A DNA stretch of 50,971 nt from Planctomycetota bacterium (GTDB lineage: Bacteria; Planctomycetota; B15-G4): positions 1 to 50,971 of the forward strand of contig JAJDEQ010000038.1 in assembly GCA_029259695.1 (NCBI GenBank), in the 5' to 3' direction. Position 1 is the first letter of the stretch. Each line of letters opens with the position of its first letter. The position numbers and the translations under genes are program-made. Shown one piece after another: positions 18,219 to 26,686 of the stretch. Below the pieces are notes generated by a model. That model searched no databases and had not been told where the DNA came from. It saw only the letters and a program-made list of their open reading frames with translations.

Positions 18219-20974
18219 TGGCGCCCGGGACTCGCGCGTTGCGTGGCGCCGGCCGGCTGCCCGTGCTGGTGGGTGTGACGATCGCCGTGCTGGGTCTCGC
18301 CTGGTTCCTCTGGGACCGGCCGATCCCCGTGGCCATCGACGGCCGGCGCGACATGCTGGCGGACGCGGCCCATGTGGAGTTCCTGGAGGGCTTCGAGGGC
18401 CGCACGGAGTTCGAGGTCTGGAACGCGGTCACCGGACTCAACCCGGATCGGGACGAACTGGCCGTGCTGTTCCCGCGGCGCGGGCGATTGCGCTGGTACG
18501 TACCCGCCCGTCCGGGGGCCCGCTTCGTGGCCAAGCTGGGGCGACGACAGATGGGGCCGTCCGAAGACCGCACGCCGTGCGCTGTCAGCGTGCGTGTGAT
18601 CGAACTCCCGGACGGTTCGCCGGCGACGGAACTGCCCTCGGTCGAAGTGCCGCTGCCGGCCATCGGCGAGAACCCCGGCGTGGGTCCCGACGCGCTGCGC
18701 GAGAGCACGCTGCGCGATCTGGAGCTGGCACTGCCCGACGGCGCGGCGCTGATCGAGATCGAGACCACGTCGCCGGACGGCATGGCCGCCGGCTCGCTGG
18801 CGTTGCTGCTGTCGCCGCGCTTGCTGCAGCCGCCCCGGGAGGTCGACCTGCGCGAGCACACGACGATCGTGCCCGACGGCGAACGCCTGCTGCACCGCTT
18901 CGCCCGGGATGACCGGAAGGTCGACTTCGCCCTGCGCATCGACGACAGGGGTGGCGAGACGACGGTCAAGCTGCCCCTGGTGGAGCCGGTGGGCTCCTTC
19001 ACCGGCAAGCACGCGCGGCCGGCGCTGGCCCTGCTGGCCCGGCCCGCGGCGCAACCCAAGGTCGAGGTGACGATCCACCGCGACACGGTCTTCCGCTGCG
19101 CGCTGGCGCTCGACGACCGCATGCCCTCGGGCACGTCGGTGGATCTCCAGTTGCTGATCAACGATCGCGTCGCGGCGGTGGAGCGCATCGACTCGACCGC
19201 GTGGCGCGAAGTGGTCGTGCCCCTGGGGGAGTGGGCCGGCACCCACGTGCGGGTGCTCCAGGTGCGCCTCGACAACACGCGCCTCGAGCCCGACAGCGTG
19301 CCGCGCACGGACATCGACTTCACCCGCGGCGACCGGGTGCGGGTGTTCTACCGAGCCAAGGTGGTGCGAGCCGGGCTGGCCAACCCGCGGCTGGTGCGCG
19401 AACGCGCGGTGCCCCGGCGCCCGGCCACGGCGAAGCGTCCCTCGGTGATCGTGCTGCACGCCGAGACCCTGCGGGCCGACGTGCTGCCCATGTACGGCGG
19501 GGAGCAGACCGGGCTCACGCCGCGCCTCGACGCGCTCGCGCCGCGCGCGGTGATCTGGGACAGCGCCTTCGCGCCGAGCCCGTGGACGTTGCCCTCCACG
19601 GTGACGTTGTTCACCGGGTTGTTGCCCACGGCCCACGGCGCCGTGGATCACGATCGGGTGGCCATGCCCACCGACGTCACCACGCTGGCCGAGCACATCC
19701 GCGCGGCAGGCGCCGCCACAGGTGCCTTCGCGTCCAACGACCTGCTGCTGCCGCGCAAGGGTTTCGGCTGGGGCTTCGAGGAGTACGGGCACATCCCGTA
19801 CGCCAACGCGCGTCAGGTGAACGACCTCGCCCGGGGCTTCATCGAGGACCACGCGGGCCAGCAGTTCTTCCTGTTCCTGCACTACTTCGACCCGCACCAC
19901 CCGTTCAACGCGCCGGGTGACCATCGCCTGCGCTACGTCGAGCCGGAGCTGGTCAACCTGGGCATCGCCGGTGCGCCGATCCGCCTCAACAACCGGCTGC
20001 GCAAGGGCGAGACGATCCCGCGTGACGACCCCGACGTGCGCATGATGTACCAGCGCTACCTGGGCGAGATCGAGTGGTTCGACTCTCAGGTGGGCGCGCT
20101 GATCGACCTGCTCGAGGAACTCGAGCTGGCCGAGAACACGGTGGTGTTGTTCACCGCCGACCACGGCGAGGAGTTCATGGACCACGGGCTGCATGGCCAC
20201 GGCAGCCAGCTCTTCGACGAGGCGCTGCACGTGCCGTTGGTGGGCTACGCGCCCGGCGGCCAACTCGGGCCCCCGCGCCGCGTGGAGGGCGTGAGGAGCA
20301 CGGTGGGTCTGTTCGACACGGTGCTCGAGGTGATGGACGTGGAGCACGACTCGACGGTGTTTGAGACGTCCCTGCTGGACGAACCGGCGCAGCGCTTCGC
20401 GTTCAGCGAGACGAACAAGGGCATCGTGCTCTCGGGTGGCGGCGACCCGCTGCGACGTTGGATCACCAGCGTGCGCACCGACGACCACCTGCTGATCGCG
20501 CGTCACCCCGCCGAGGGCGCCGACGAGACCGAGCTGTCGATGTACGACCTGCGTCTCGACCCCGAGGCGCAACGGCCGTTACCCATCGCGGGGCCCACCG
20601 GACGCAGGTTGCAAGAGCACCTGAGTCGCGCCCTGAACTGGTCGAAGCAGCACCTCACGGGCAAGCTCGCGGCCGGCGGTGACAGTCAGGTGCTCGACGC
20701 CATCGAGCAGCTCGGCTACGTGGAGAGCGAGAGCGACGACGCCGGGGTCGAGGACACCGAGGCGCCTCCGGAGGGCGGCGGGACCGAGGGGCGCAGTGGT
20801 TCCGACCCCGATCGCGACGACTCCGATCGCGACGACGCCGAACCCGGCAAGTCGGGGGACGACAGCTCAGCTCCCGGCGCCTCGGCGGACGACGACGCGG
20901 GCCACGCCGACGGTGAGGCCGACGCTCCTGGAACCGATGGTTCCGCTCACGCCGGCAGCGACGAGCCTCGCTGA
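18218..20974 (+). CDS. membrane-anchored sulfatase-like hydrolase with novel N-terminal module
   Basis: 918 residues. The GTG start shares a base with the preceding stop. An uncleaved-looking anchor (LPVLVGVTIAVLGLAWFLW) is followed by about 390 residues of beta-rich sequence containing LNPDRDELAVLF, shared with the next gene but otherwise unrecognised. The hydrolase domain runs from roughly residue 405: HAETLRADVLPMYGG, then SPWTLPSTVTLFTG with Thr457 at the nucleophile site, and FTADHGEEFMDHGLHGHG with metal ligands. The first metal Asp seen in the sister proteins (DTLRAD) is Glu here. The last ~80 residues are an Asp/Gly/Ser-rich low-complexity tail. Substrate unknown; a phosphate- or sulfate-ester hydrolase facing the periplasm is likely. 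Confidence 0.82.
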   Translation: MAPGTRALRGAGRLPVLVGVTIAVLGLAWFLWDRPIPVAIDGRRDMLADAAHVEFLEGFEGRTEFEVWNAVTGLNPDRDELAVLFPRRGRLRWYVPARPGARFVAKLGRRQMGPSEDRTPCAVSVRVIELPDGSPATELPSVEVPLPAIGENPGVGPDALRESTLRDLELALPDGAALIEIETTSPDGMAAGSLALLLSPRLLQPPREVDLREHTTIVPDGERLLHRFARDDRKVDFALRIDDRGGETTVKLPLVEPVGSFTGKHARPALALLARPAAQPKVEVTIHRDTVFRCALALDDRMPSGTSVDLQLLINDRVAAVERIDSTAWREVVVPLGEWAGTHVRVLQVRLDNTRLEPDSVPRTDIDFTRGDRVRVFYRAKVVRAGLANPRLVRERAVPRRPATAKRPSVIVLHAETLRADVLPMYGGEQTGLTPRLDALAPRAVIWDSAFAPSPWTLPSTVTLFTGLLPTAHGAVDHDRVAMPTDVTTLAEHIRAAGAATGAFASNDLLLPRKGFGWGFEEYGHIPYANARQVNDLARGFIEDHAGQQFFLFLHYFDPHHPFNAPGDHRLRYVEPELVNLGIAGAPIRLNNRLRKGETIPRDDPDVRMMYQRYLGEIEWFDSQVGALIDLLEELELAENTVVLFTADHGEEFMDHGLHGHGSQLFDEALHVPLVGYAPGGQLGPPRRVEGVRSTVGLFDTVLEVMDVEHDSTVFETSLLDEPAQRFAFSETNKGIVLSGGGDPLRRWITSVRTDDHLLIARHPAEGADETELSMYDLRLDPEAQRPLPIAGPTGRRLQEHLSRALNWSKQHLTGKLAAGGDSQVLDAIEQLGYVESESDDAGVEDTEAPPEGGGTEGRSGSDPDRDDSDRDDAEPGKSGDDSSAPGASADDDAGHADGEADAPGTDGSAHAGSDEPR

Positions 20975-20976
20975 CC

Positions 20977-23511
20977 GTGCGCGTCCTGGTCGCAAGCCTG
21001 CTGGCGTCCTGGCTGCTGACGGGCTGCGGCGACGGGACGTCATCGTCGGGTACGGGGTCATCCGGCACGGGCGGCGAAGCGCGCCTCGACCTGTTGCTCG
21101 ACACCGAGCACGTGGTCGTCACGGCGGGCGGGCGCCCCCGCCGGCTCGAGACGGGCAACGACCTGTGGGGCGTCAATCCCGATCGGGACGAGCTGCCCGT
21201 GCTGCTCGAGCGACCCGGGGAGTTGCAGTGGCGCGTGGCGGACGGGTGGGGCGCGCGCATCGTGGCCGGGCCGGCGCTCTTCCGCATGGACGTGGCCCGG
21301 CGTCTGCGCGGCACGGGGACGGATCGCAGCGCCTGCTCGGTGCGCGTCACGGCGCTCACGAGTTCCGACGGGGAGCCGGTGCAGGTCGTCGTCGACGTCC
21401 CGGTCATCGAACCCGATCCCGCGGCCGACGACCGGACGCTGCGCGACGGCCCGGTGGTCTCAGTGGAACTGGCGCTGCCCGCCGGCAGCCTGGGCGTGGC
21501 GGTGACCGTCGAGGGTGAGCCGGGCCGTGATCCCGACGCGCGGGTGTTGCTGCTCGAACCCCACGTTGCGACGCAGGCGACGTTGCTCACCGACGACGGA
21601 ACCATCACCTTCGACCAGACGTGGCCGTTGTTGCATCGCATCGATGGCACCGACGGGCGCTTCCATTTCGCCTTCCGCCGTGACGCCGACGATCAGCGCA
21701 CCAACCACAAGGTGCCTCTGATGTCGGTCGAGGGGGCGTTCCGCGGTCGCGCTGCCGCCGTGCTGCTCGAGGGCCGCGAGGTGCGCCTGCGGACCAGGGT
21801 GGACGTGGAGCCCGGTCAGGTGCTCGCGACGGAGGTCGCCATCGACCCGCGCCTGCCGCCCGACACCGCGGTGGACGTGGTCTTCGAGGTGGCCGGGGAG
21901 CGCGTGGCGGTGGAGCGCGTGAGCGGCACCGCATGGCACCCTGTCGTCGTGTCGCTCGACCGGTTCGTCGGTTCGGACCAGGTGCTGACGGTCACGCTAG
22001 AGCATGCCGACTTCGCGGCGCGCTGGGTCGCGTACCGCGAATACGACGAGCAGGCCGAGGCGATCGTCACAGCCCGCTACCGCGCCAACCGGGCGCGGGT
22101 GGGCCTGGCCGACCTGCGCTTGCAACGCTCGCGCTCGGTCGCCCGCCGCACCGAGTCACGCGAACGACCGACCGTGCTGCTGTTGCAGGTGGACACCCTG
22201 CGCGCCGACGTGCTCGGGCCCTGGGGCGGGCCCGCCGGTGTCTCACCCCGCCTCGACGAACTCGCCGCGCGTTCGATCGTGTGGGAGCGCGCCTTCGCGC
22301 CGAGCAGTTGGACCGCGCCGACCACGGCCAGCCTGCTCACCGGCCTGCCCCCCGGCGCCCACGGGTCGGTGGATCACGACCGCCTGACCATCGCCCATGG
22401 AGCCACGACGGTCGCCGAGCGGGCGCGGGAGGCCGGTGTCACCACCGGAGCGCTGGTGGCCAACGGCCTGCTGCGTCCCGAGGCAGGCTTCGCCCGGGGC
22501 TTCGAGAGCTACTCGGTGTTGCGCACGGCGAACGCGCGGCAGATGAACGCCCTGACGCGGCGCTGGCTGGACCTGCACGCCGGTTGGCAGCGCCTCCTGT
22601 TCGTGCACTACTTCGACACCCACCACCCGTTCAACGCGCCCGAGCCGTGGCGCGAGCGCTTCGTCGACGCGGATCAGCGCGGTCGCGACGTGCCGGCCAT
22701 CGACGACCGGCGCGCGAGCCAGTTCTTCGCCGGCAGGGAACTCGTCGACGCCGCCGACGACGTGGAGTTCATGCGCCAGCGATACCTGGGTGACGTGGCC
22801 TGGTTCGACGACCGGCTCGGCGCCCTGGTGGACGCCATCGAGGCCTCGGGCCGGGCCGACTCCACCGTGCTCGTGCTCACTTCCGATCACGGCGAGGAGT
22901 TCCTCGAGCACGGTCGCTACGGTCACGGCAGCCAGTTGTTCGACGAGACGACGCACGTGCCCCTGCTCGTCTGGGCACCGGGGGGGCAGCTCGGCGAGCC
23001 CCGGCGTGTGTCCGAGGTCATCAGCCAGATGGGGGTGTGCGCCACGTTGCTCGATCTGCTCGGCGTGGAGTACGAACCCGAGAGCGTGCGACCGTCGCTG
23101 CAACGGGGTGTGCGCGAGGGCTTCGCCTTCAGCCAGACGGTGAAGGCCGTGGTGCACGATGACGAGGGTCGGCCCGAACGACGGGGGCTGTCGAGCGTCC
23201 GCACTCCGGAACACCTGCTGACGTCCTTGTCCTATCCGCAGAGTGGCGTCGAGTGGGAGCTGTACGACCTGCGCGTCGATCCGGCTTGCCGGATGCCCTT
23301 GCAAGCCGAGGGCGACGACTTCGAGCGGCTCCGAGACCTCATGCTCCGGGCCGAATCCTGGAGCATCCAGCACGGGCAACGGGCACCGCGAGCCGGCTGG
23401 GACAGCGAGACGCTCGACGTGCTCTCCGAACTCGGCTACGTCGACATCGACGCCGAGCCGGAGCGCGTGGGAGCGGGCGACGGGGCCGGAGCAGACGCCG
23501 AGGATCGCTAG
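20977..23511 (+). CDS. sulfatase-like lipoprotein, tandem paralogue of the preceding gene
   Basis: 844 residues, GTG start two bases after the previous stop. The signal peptide ends in lipobox LTGC (Cys17), so it is lipid-anchored where its paralogue has a helix. The same ~390-residue N-terminal module (VNPDRDELPVLLE) precedes an alkaline-phosphatase-superfamily domain: VDTLRADVLGPWGG, SSWTAPTTASLLTG with Thr446 as presumed nucleophile, and SDHGEEFLEHGRYGHGSQLFDE. Both paralogues share YFDxHHPFNAPxxHR-like and QRYLGxxxWFD segments. Compared with classical sulfatases, both the formylglycine Cys/Ser and the Arg of CxPSR are absent. It is the last gene of the GH2 operon; a hairpin follows directly. 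Confidence 0.83.
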   Translation: MRVLVASLLASWLLTGCGDGTSSSGTGSSGTGGEARLDLLLDTEHVVVTAGGRPRRLETGNDLWGVNPDRDELPVLLERPGELQWRVADGWGARIVAGPALFRMDVARRLRGTGTDRSACSVRVTALTSSDGEPVQVVVDVPVIEPDPAADDRTLRDGPVVSVELALPAGSLGVAVTVEGEPGRDPDARVLLLEPHVATQATLLTDDGTITFDQTWPLLHRIDGTDGRFHFAFRRDADDQRTNHKVPLMSVEGAFRGRAAAVLLEGREVRLRTRVDVEPGQVLATEVAIDPRLPPDTAVDVVFEVAGERVAVERVSGTAWHPVVVSLDRFVGSDQVLTVTLEHADFAARWVAYREYDEQAEAIVTARYRANRARVGLADLRLQRSRSVARRTESRERPTVLLLQVDTLRADVLGPWGGPAGVSPRLDELAARSIVWERAFAPSSWTAPTTASLLTGLPPGAHGSVDHDRLTIAHGATTVAERAREAGVTTGALVANGLLRPEAGFARGFESYSVLRTANARQMNALTRRWLDLHAGWQRLLFVHYFDTHHPFNAPEPWRERFVDADQRGRDVPAIDDRRASQFFAGRELVDAADDVEFMRQRYLGDVAWFDDRLGALVDAIEASGRADSTVLVLTSDHGEEFLEHGRYGHGSQLFDETTHVPLLVWAPGGQLGEPRRVSEVISQMGVCATLLDLLGVEYEPESVRPSLQRGVREGFAFSQTVKAVVHDDEGRPERRGLSSVRTPEHLLTSLSYPQSGVEWELYDLRVDPACRMPLQAEGDDFERLRDLMLRAESWSIQHGQRAPRAGWDSETLDVLSELGYVDIDAEPERVGAGDGAGADAEDR

Positions 23512-23542
23512 CAGCGGGCGGTGTGACTTGCACCACACGCTG
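23512..23542 (+). terminator. hairpin directly after the sulfatase-like operon
   Basis: An imperfect 12-bp stem (cagcgggcggtg against caccacacgctg, two mismatches) with a 7-nt loop begins one base after the TAG stop. No T-run follows. Position after the last gene and before purA, which has its own leader, suggests an operon terminator. Confidence 0.4.
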
Positions 23543-23653
23543 CGAGGGGCGGGCCCGGGGCAGCGCTCGGTCCGGTCGGCCCCGGAGGCCACTTGCGAAG
23601 GTGTGCGGGCCTGTCTAACCTGCGCCGTTCGCTCCCTCGGAAGCAGAATAGCC

Positions 23654-24979
23654 ATGCCAGCCACGAGCGTTATCGGTGCCCAGTGGGGAGACGAGGGCAA
23701 GGGCAAGATCATCGACCTGATCACCGATCAGGCTGACGTCGTCGTGCGCTTCCAGGGCGGGGCGAACGCCGGCCACACGGTGATCGTCGAGGGCAACAAG
23801 TTCGTCTTCCACCTGCTGCCCTCGGGCGTGCTGCGCGAAGGCAAGCTGAACGTGCTCGGCGGCGGGCTGGTGATCGATCCGGCCCAGCTCTTGTCGGAGA
23901 TCGACCAGTTCACCGAGCGCGGGATCGACGTCATGTCGCGCCTCGCGGTGGCGGGCAACGCGCACTGCGTGATGCCCTATCACAAGACGCTCGACGCCCT
24001 GCGCGAGGGGCGCAAGGCCGGCGTGCCGATCGGCACAACGGGTCGCGGCATCGGACCGGCGTACGCCGACAAGGCGCACCGGGCCGGCATCCGCATGTAC
24101 GACCTGATCGACGAGCAACGCCTGCGCGCACGCCTCGAGGCGAACGTCGAGGAGAAGAACCGCTTCATCACCCAGGTCTACGAAGGCGAGGCGCTCGATC
24201 TGGAGCAGGTCTTCGCGGACGCTTGGGCCCTGGGCCAACGGCTCGCCCCGCTGGTGACCGACACCGGCCGCGTGTTGCGCGCCGCCCTCGACGACGGCAA
24301 GCACGTGTTCTTCGAGGGCGCCCAGGGCGTCATGCTCGACATCGATCACGGCACCTACCCGTTCGTGACCTCGAGCAACTCCGACACGCTCGGCATCGCC
24401 GCGGGCGCGGGCGTGAGTCCGCGGCGCATCGGGCACCAGATCGGCGTGGTCAAGGCCTACTGCACGCGGGTCGGCGCCGGGCCCTTCCCGTCGGAGTTGT
24501 TCGACGCCCAGGCCGATCACCTGCGCGAAGGCGGCGGCGAGTTCGGTGCCACCACCGGCCGGCCCCGGCGCTGCGGCTGGTTCGACGTCCCCGTGGCCCG
24601 TTACGCCGCCCAGCTCTGCGAGTTCGACGGCCTGGCCATCACCAAGCTCGATGTGATGAGCGGCATGCCCGAGGTCGGGCTGGTGACGGCTTACGAGATC
24701 GACGGCGAAACCGTGGACGAGTACCCGGTCGATACCACTCTCGTGGAGCGCGCCAAGCCGATCATCGAGATGTTCCCCGGTTGGACCGAGAACGTGTCCG
24801 CCGTGCGCGACGTCGCCGACCTGCCCGAGACCTGCCGGGCGTTCGTCGACGAGATCTGCTCGCGCGTCGGGGTGCCCTGGGAGATCCTCTCGGTGGGCCC
24901 GGGGCGCGAGTCGACCATGTTCAGGAACCCGGCCAGGCGAACTGCTGATCCGACCCCGGCCGGCGGGGTGAGCTCGTGA
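23654..24979 (+). CDS. purA: adenylosuccinate synthetase
   Basis: First step from IMP to AMP: GTP-dependent ligation of aspartate to IMP. 441 residues, close to the family norm of about 430. The N-terminal GTP-binding motif QWGDEGKGK (residues 10-18) holds the catalytic Asp13; GGANAGHT with the catalytic His, GTTGRGIGPAY, and QGVMLDIDHGTYPFVTSSN follow. The ATG at 23654 places this motif as in other PurA proteins; the frame upstream is open but has no homologous sequence. It begins a seven-gene housekeeping operon, its stop overlapping the next start (GTGA). Confidence 0.95.
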   Translation: MPATSVIGAQWGDEGKGKIIDLITDQADVVVRFQGGANAGHTVIVEGNKFVFHLLPSGVLREGKLNVLGGGLVIDPAQLLSEIDQFTERGIDVMSRLAVAGNAHCVMPYHKTLDALREGRKAGVPIGTTGRGIGPAYADKAHRAGIRMYDLIDEQRLRARLEANVEEKNRFITQVYEGEALDLEQVFADAWALGQRLAPLVTDTGRVLRAALDDGKHVFFEGAQGVMLDIDHGTYPFVTSSNSDTLGIAAGAGVSPRRIGHQIGVVKAYCTRVGAGPFPSELFDAQADHLREGGGEFGATTGRPRRCGWFDVPVARYAAQLCEFDGLAITKLDVMSGMPEVGLVTAYEIDGETVDEYPVDTTLVERAKPIIEMFPGWTENVSAVRDVADLPETCRAFVDEICSRVGVPWEILSVGPGRESTMFRNPARRTADPTPAGGVSS

Positions 24980-25752
24980 CCGCAGGGCCCACTCCCGGAC
25001 GGACCACCCTCGACGGGATCGCCCCCGACAAGCTGCCCCGACACGTCGCCATCATCATGGATGGCAACGGACGCTGGGCCCAGGCGCAGGGATTGCGCCG
25101 CACCGCCGGTCACGATCGGGGTGCCGGGACGATCCGCAACATCACCACCGAGTGCGCACGTCTGCACCTGGAGCAGCTCACGCTGTACGCGTTCTCGATC
25201 GAGAACTGGAAGCGGCCGCGAGCCGAGATCCAGTACCTGATGCGCCTGCTGCGCAAGTTCCTGATCGACGAGCGCCCCACGCTCGAGGAGAACGATGTGC
25301 GGCTCACGGCCATCGGGCGTCTCGACGACCTGCCGAGCAGCGCGCGCAAGGAGCTGGATCGCACCATGGAGCTGAGCGCGGGCAACCGCGGGCTCAACCT
25401 CTGCCTCGCTCTGGGGTACGGAGGGCGCACCGAGATCGTCGACGCCGCGCGCAAGCTGGCGGCGCGCGTCGCGGCGGGCGAGCTGGCTCCCGAGGACATC
25501 GATGAAGCGGCCATCAGCGCCAACCTGTACCAACCCGGGCGCGACCCCGACCTGCTGGTGCGCACGGCGGGTGAGCTGCGCGTGAGCAACTTCCTGCTCT
25601 GGCAGATCTCCTACAGCGAGCTCTACGTCACGCAGGCCTGCTGGCCCGACTTCACGGTGGAGGAGCTGCACGGCGCGCTGCGCAGTTTCGCCACGCGCAC
25701 GCGCAAGTACGGCGGGTTGGTGGATGCACCCGAAGCCGCGGTTCGTCGGTAG
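24976..25752 (+). CDS. uppS: undecaprenyl (isoprenyl) diphosphate synthase
   Basis: cis-Prenyltransferase that extends farnesyl diphosphate to the C55 carrier lipid for peptidoglycan and LPS. 258 residues, normal length. The diphosphate-binding motif IIMDGNGRWA has the catalytic Asp29; the TAGHDRGAGTIR, YAFSIENWKRP and C-terminal RTAGELRVSNFLLWQ-Y-SELY motifs are all present. The GTG start overlaps the purA stop by 4 bases; cdsA follows after 9 bases, the usual neighbour in many bacteria. Confidence 0.95.
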   Translation: MTAGPTPGRTTLDGIAPDKLPRHVAIIMDGNGRWAQAQGLRRTAGHDRGAGTIRNITTECARLHLEQLTLYAFSIENWKRPRAEIQYLMRLLRKFLIDERPTLEENDVRLTAIGRLDDLPSSARKELDRTMELSAGNRGLNLCLALGYGGRTEIVDAARKLAARVAAGELAPEDIDEAAISANLYQPGRDPDLLVRTAGELRVSNFLLWQISYSELYVTQACWPDFTVEELHGALRSFATRTRKYGGLVDAPEAAVRR

Positions 25753-25761
25753 CCCACGCCG

Positions 25762-26616
25762 GTGCTGAAGCGCGTCCTCGTCGGTGCGACGATCCTGCTG
25801 GTGGCGGTGACCTGCTTCATGCTGGACTGCCGCGGTCTGGTGGGCGAGCGCCCGTGGTGCACGGCCGCGCTGGGGGGACTGCTGGCGTTGGGGTCGCTCG
25901 CCGAACTGCTCACCATGGGCGGCGCGCGCGGGGCCTTGCGAATGCTGGTCTGGCTGCTCGGCGCCGCGTGGTTCGGCGTGCAAGTGCTGGCCGCGCTGCG
26001 TCCGGACGGGCCCTGGCGCACCGCGGGGGACGTGCTCACCGGGGCCAGCATCGTCGCCGGGCTGGTTGCCCTGGCGCGCATTCCCGCCGGCCCGGGCGAA
26101 AGTGCGGCTCGGCTGGCGCGGCACCCGCTCTTCGCGTTGGCCTACGCGGGCGGCGTCGCGTGCCTCGTGCGGCTGGCCCTGGGCGGTGCCCTCGAGTTCG
26201 CGGTGGGCGTCGTGTTGGTGGCCAAGTCGTCGGATATCGGCGCGTACTTCACCGGCAAGTTCCTCGGGAAGCACCCGCTCGCCCCGCGCATCAGCCCCAA
26301 GAAGACGATCGAGGGCGCCGTGGGCGGGCTCGTGCTGCCGGCGCTGCTCGCGCTGCTACTGCTGCGGCCCGGCGTCTGGGGCTGCGACCCGTCCCCCGCG
26401 GGACTCCTGACCGGCGCCGGCGCGGCGCTCCTGCTCGGACTGGGCATCGCAGCCATCGCGATCGTGAGCGATCTGTCGGAATCGCTGTTCAAGCGTGCGT
26501 GCGGCGTGAAGGACTCGGGCCACATGCTCGGAGAGGCCGGCGGGATGCTCGATCTGGCCGATTCGCTGCTGTTGGTGGGCCCCTTCGCGCTCGCCTATAC
26601 TGCGCTCCTTGGCTGA
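25762..26616 (+). CDS. cdsA: phosphatidate cytidylyltransferase, divergent signature
   Basis: Integral membrane enzyme making CDP-diacylglycerol for phospholipid synthesis. 284 residues with about eight hydrophobic segments, and KSSDIGAYFTGKFLGKHPLAPRISPKKTIEGA in the middle (broken here only by length: key residues are the Asp and the SPKKT). The C-terminal signature SLFKRACGVKDSGHM is intact. The following PGHGGxxDRxD, however, reads GEAGGMLDLAD, so both metal-binding Asp residues remain while the His and Arg are replaced. GTG start 9 bases after uppS. Position and the conserved parts make the assignment secure; altered substrate or a lineage-specific variant is possible. Confidence 0.85.
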   Translation: MLKRVLVGATILLVAVTCFMLDCRGLVGERPWCTAALGGLLALGSLAELLTMGGARGALRMLVWLLGAAWFGVQVLAALRPDGPWRTAGDVLTGASIVAGLVALARIPAGPGESAARLARHPLFALAYAGGVACLVRLALGGALEFAVGVVLVAKSSDIGAYFTGKFLGKHPLAPRISPKKTIEGAVGGLVLPALLALLLLRPGVWGCDPSPAGLLTGAGAALLLGLGIAAIAIVSDLSESLFKRACGVKDSGHMLGEAGGMLDLADSLLLVGPFALAYTALLG

Positions 26617-26686
26617 CGTCGTCGGCGCACCGAATTCCGGTTGAGCCACGACGCGCGTCTGGCGGGCGCCGAGCCCTGGGAGAGTC

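Noticed and set aside
18215..20572. 785-residue minus-strand frame antisense to the first tandem sulfatase-like gene
   Set aside because: No family motif; the plus strand carries conserved catalytic and metal motifs.
23593..23619. Promoter-like TTGCGA and TCTAAC upstream of purA
   Set aside because: Spacing is 15 nt and both boxes match at only four of six positions, too weak to annotate.
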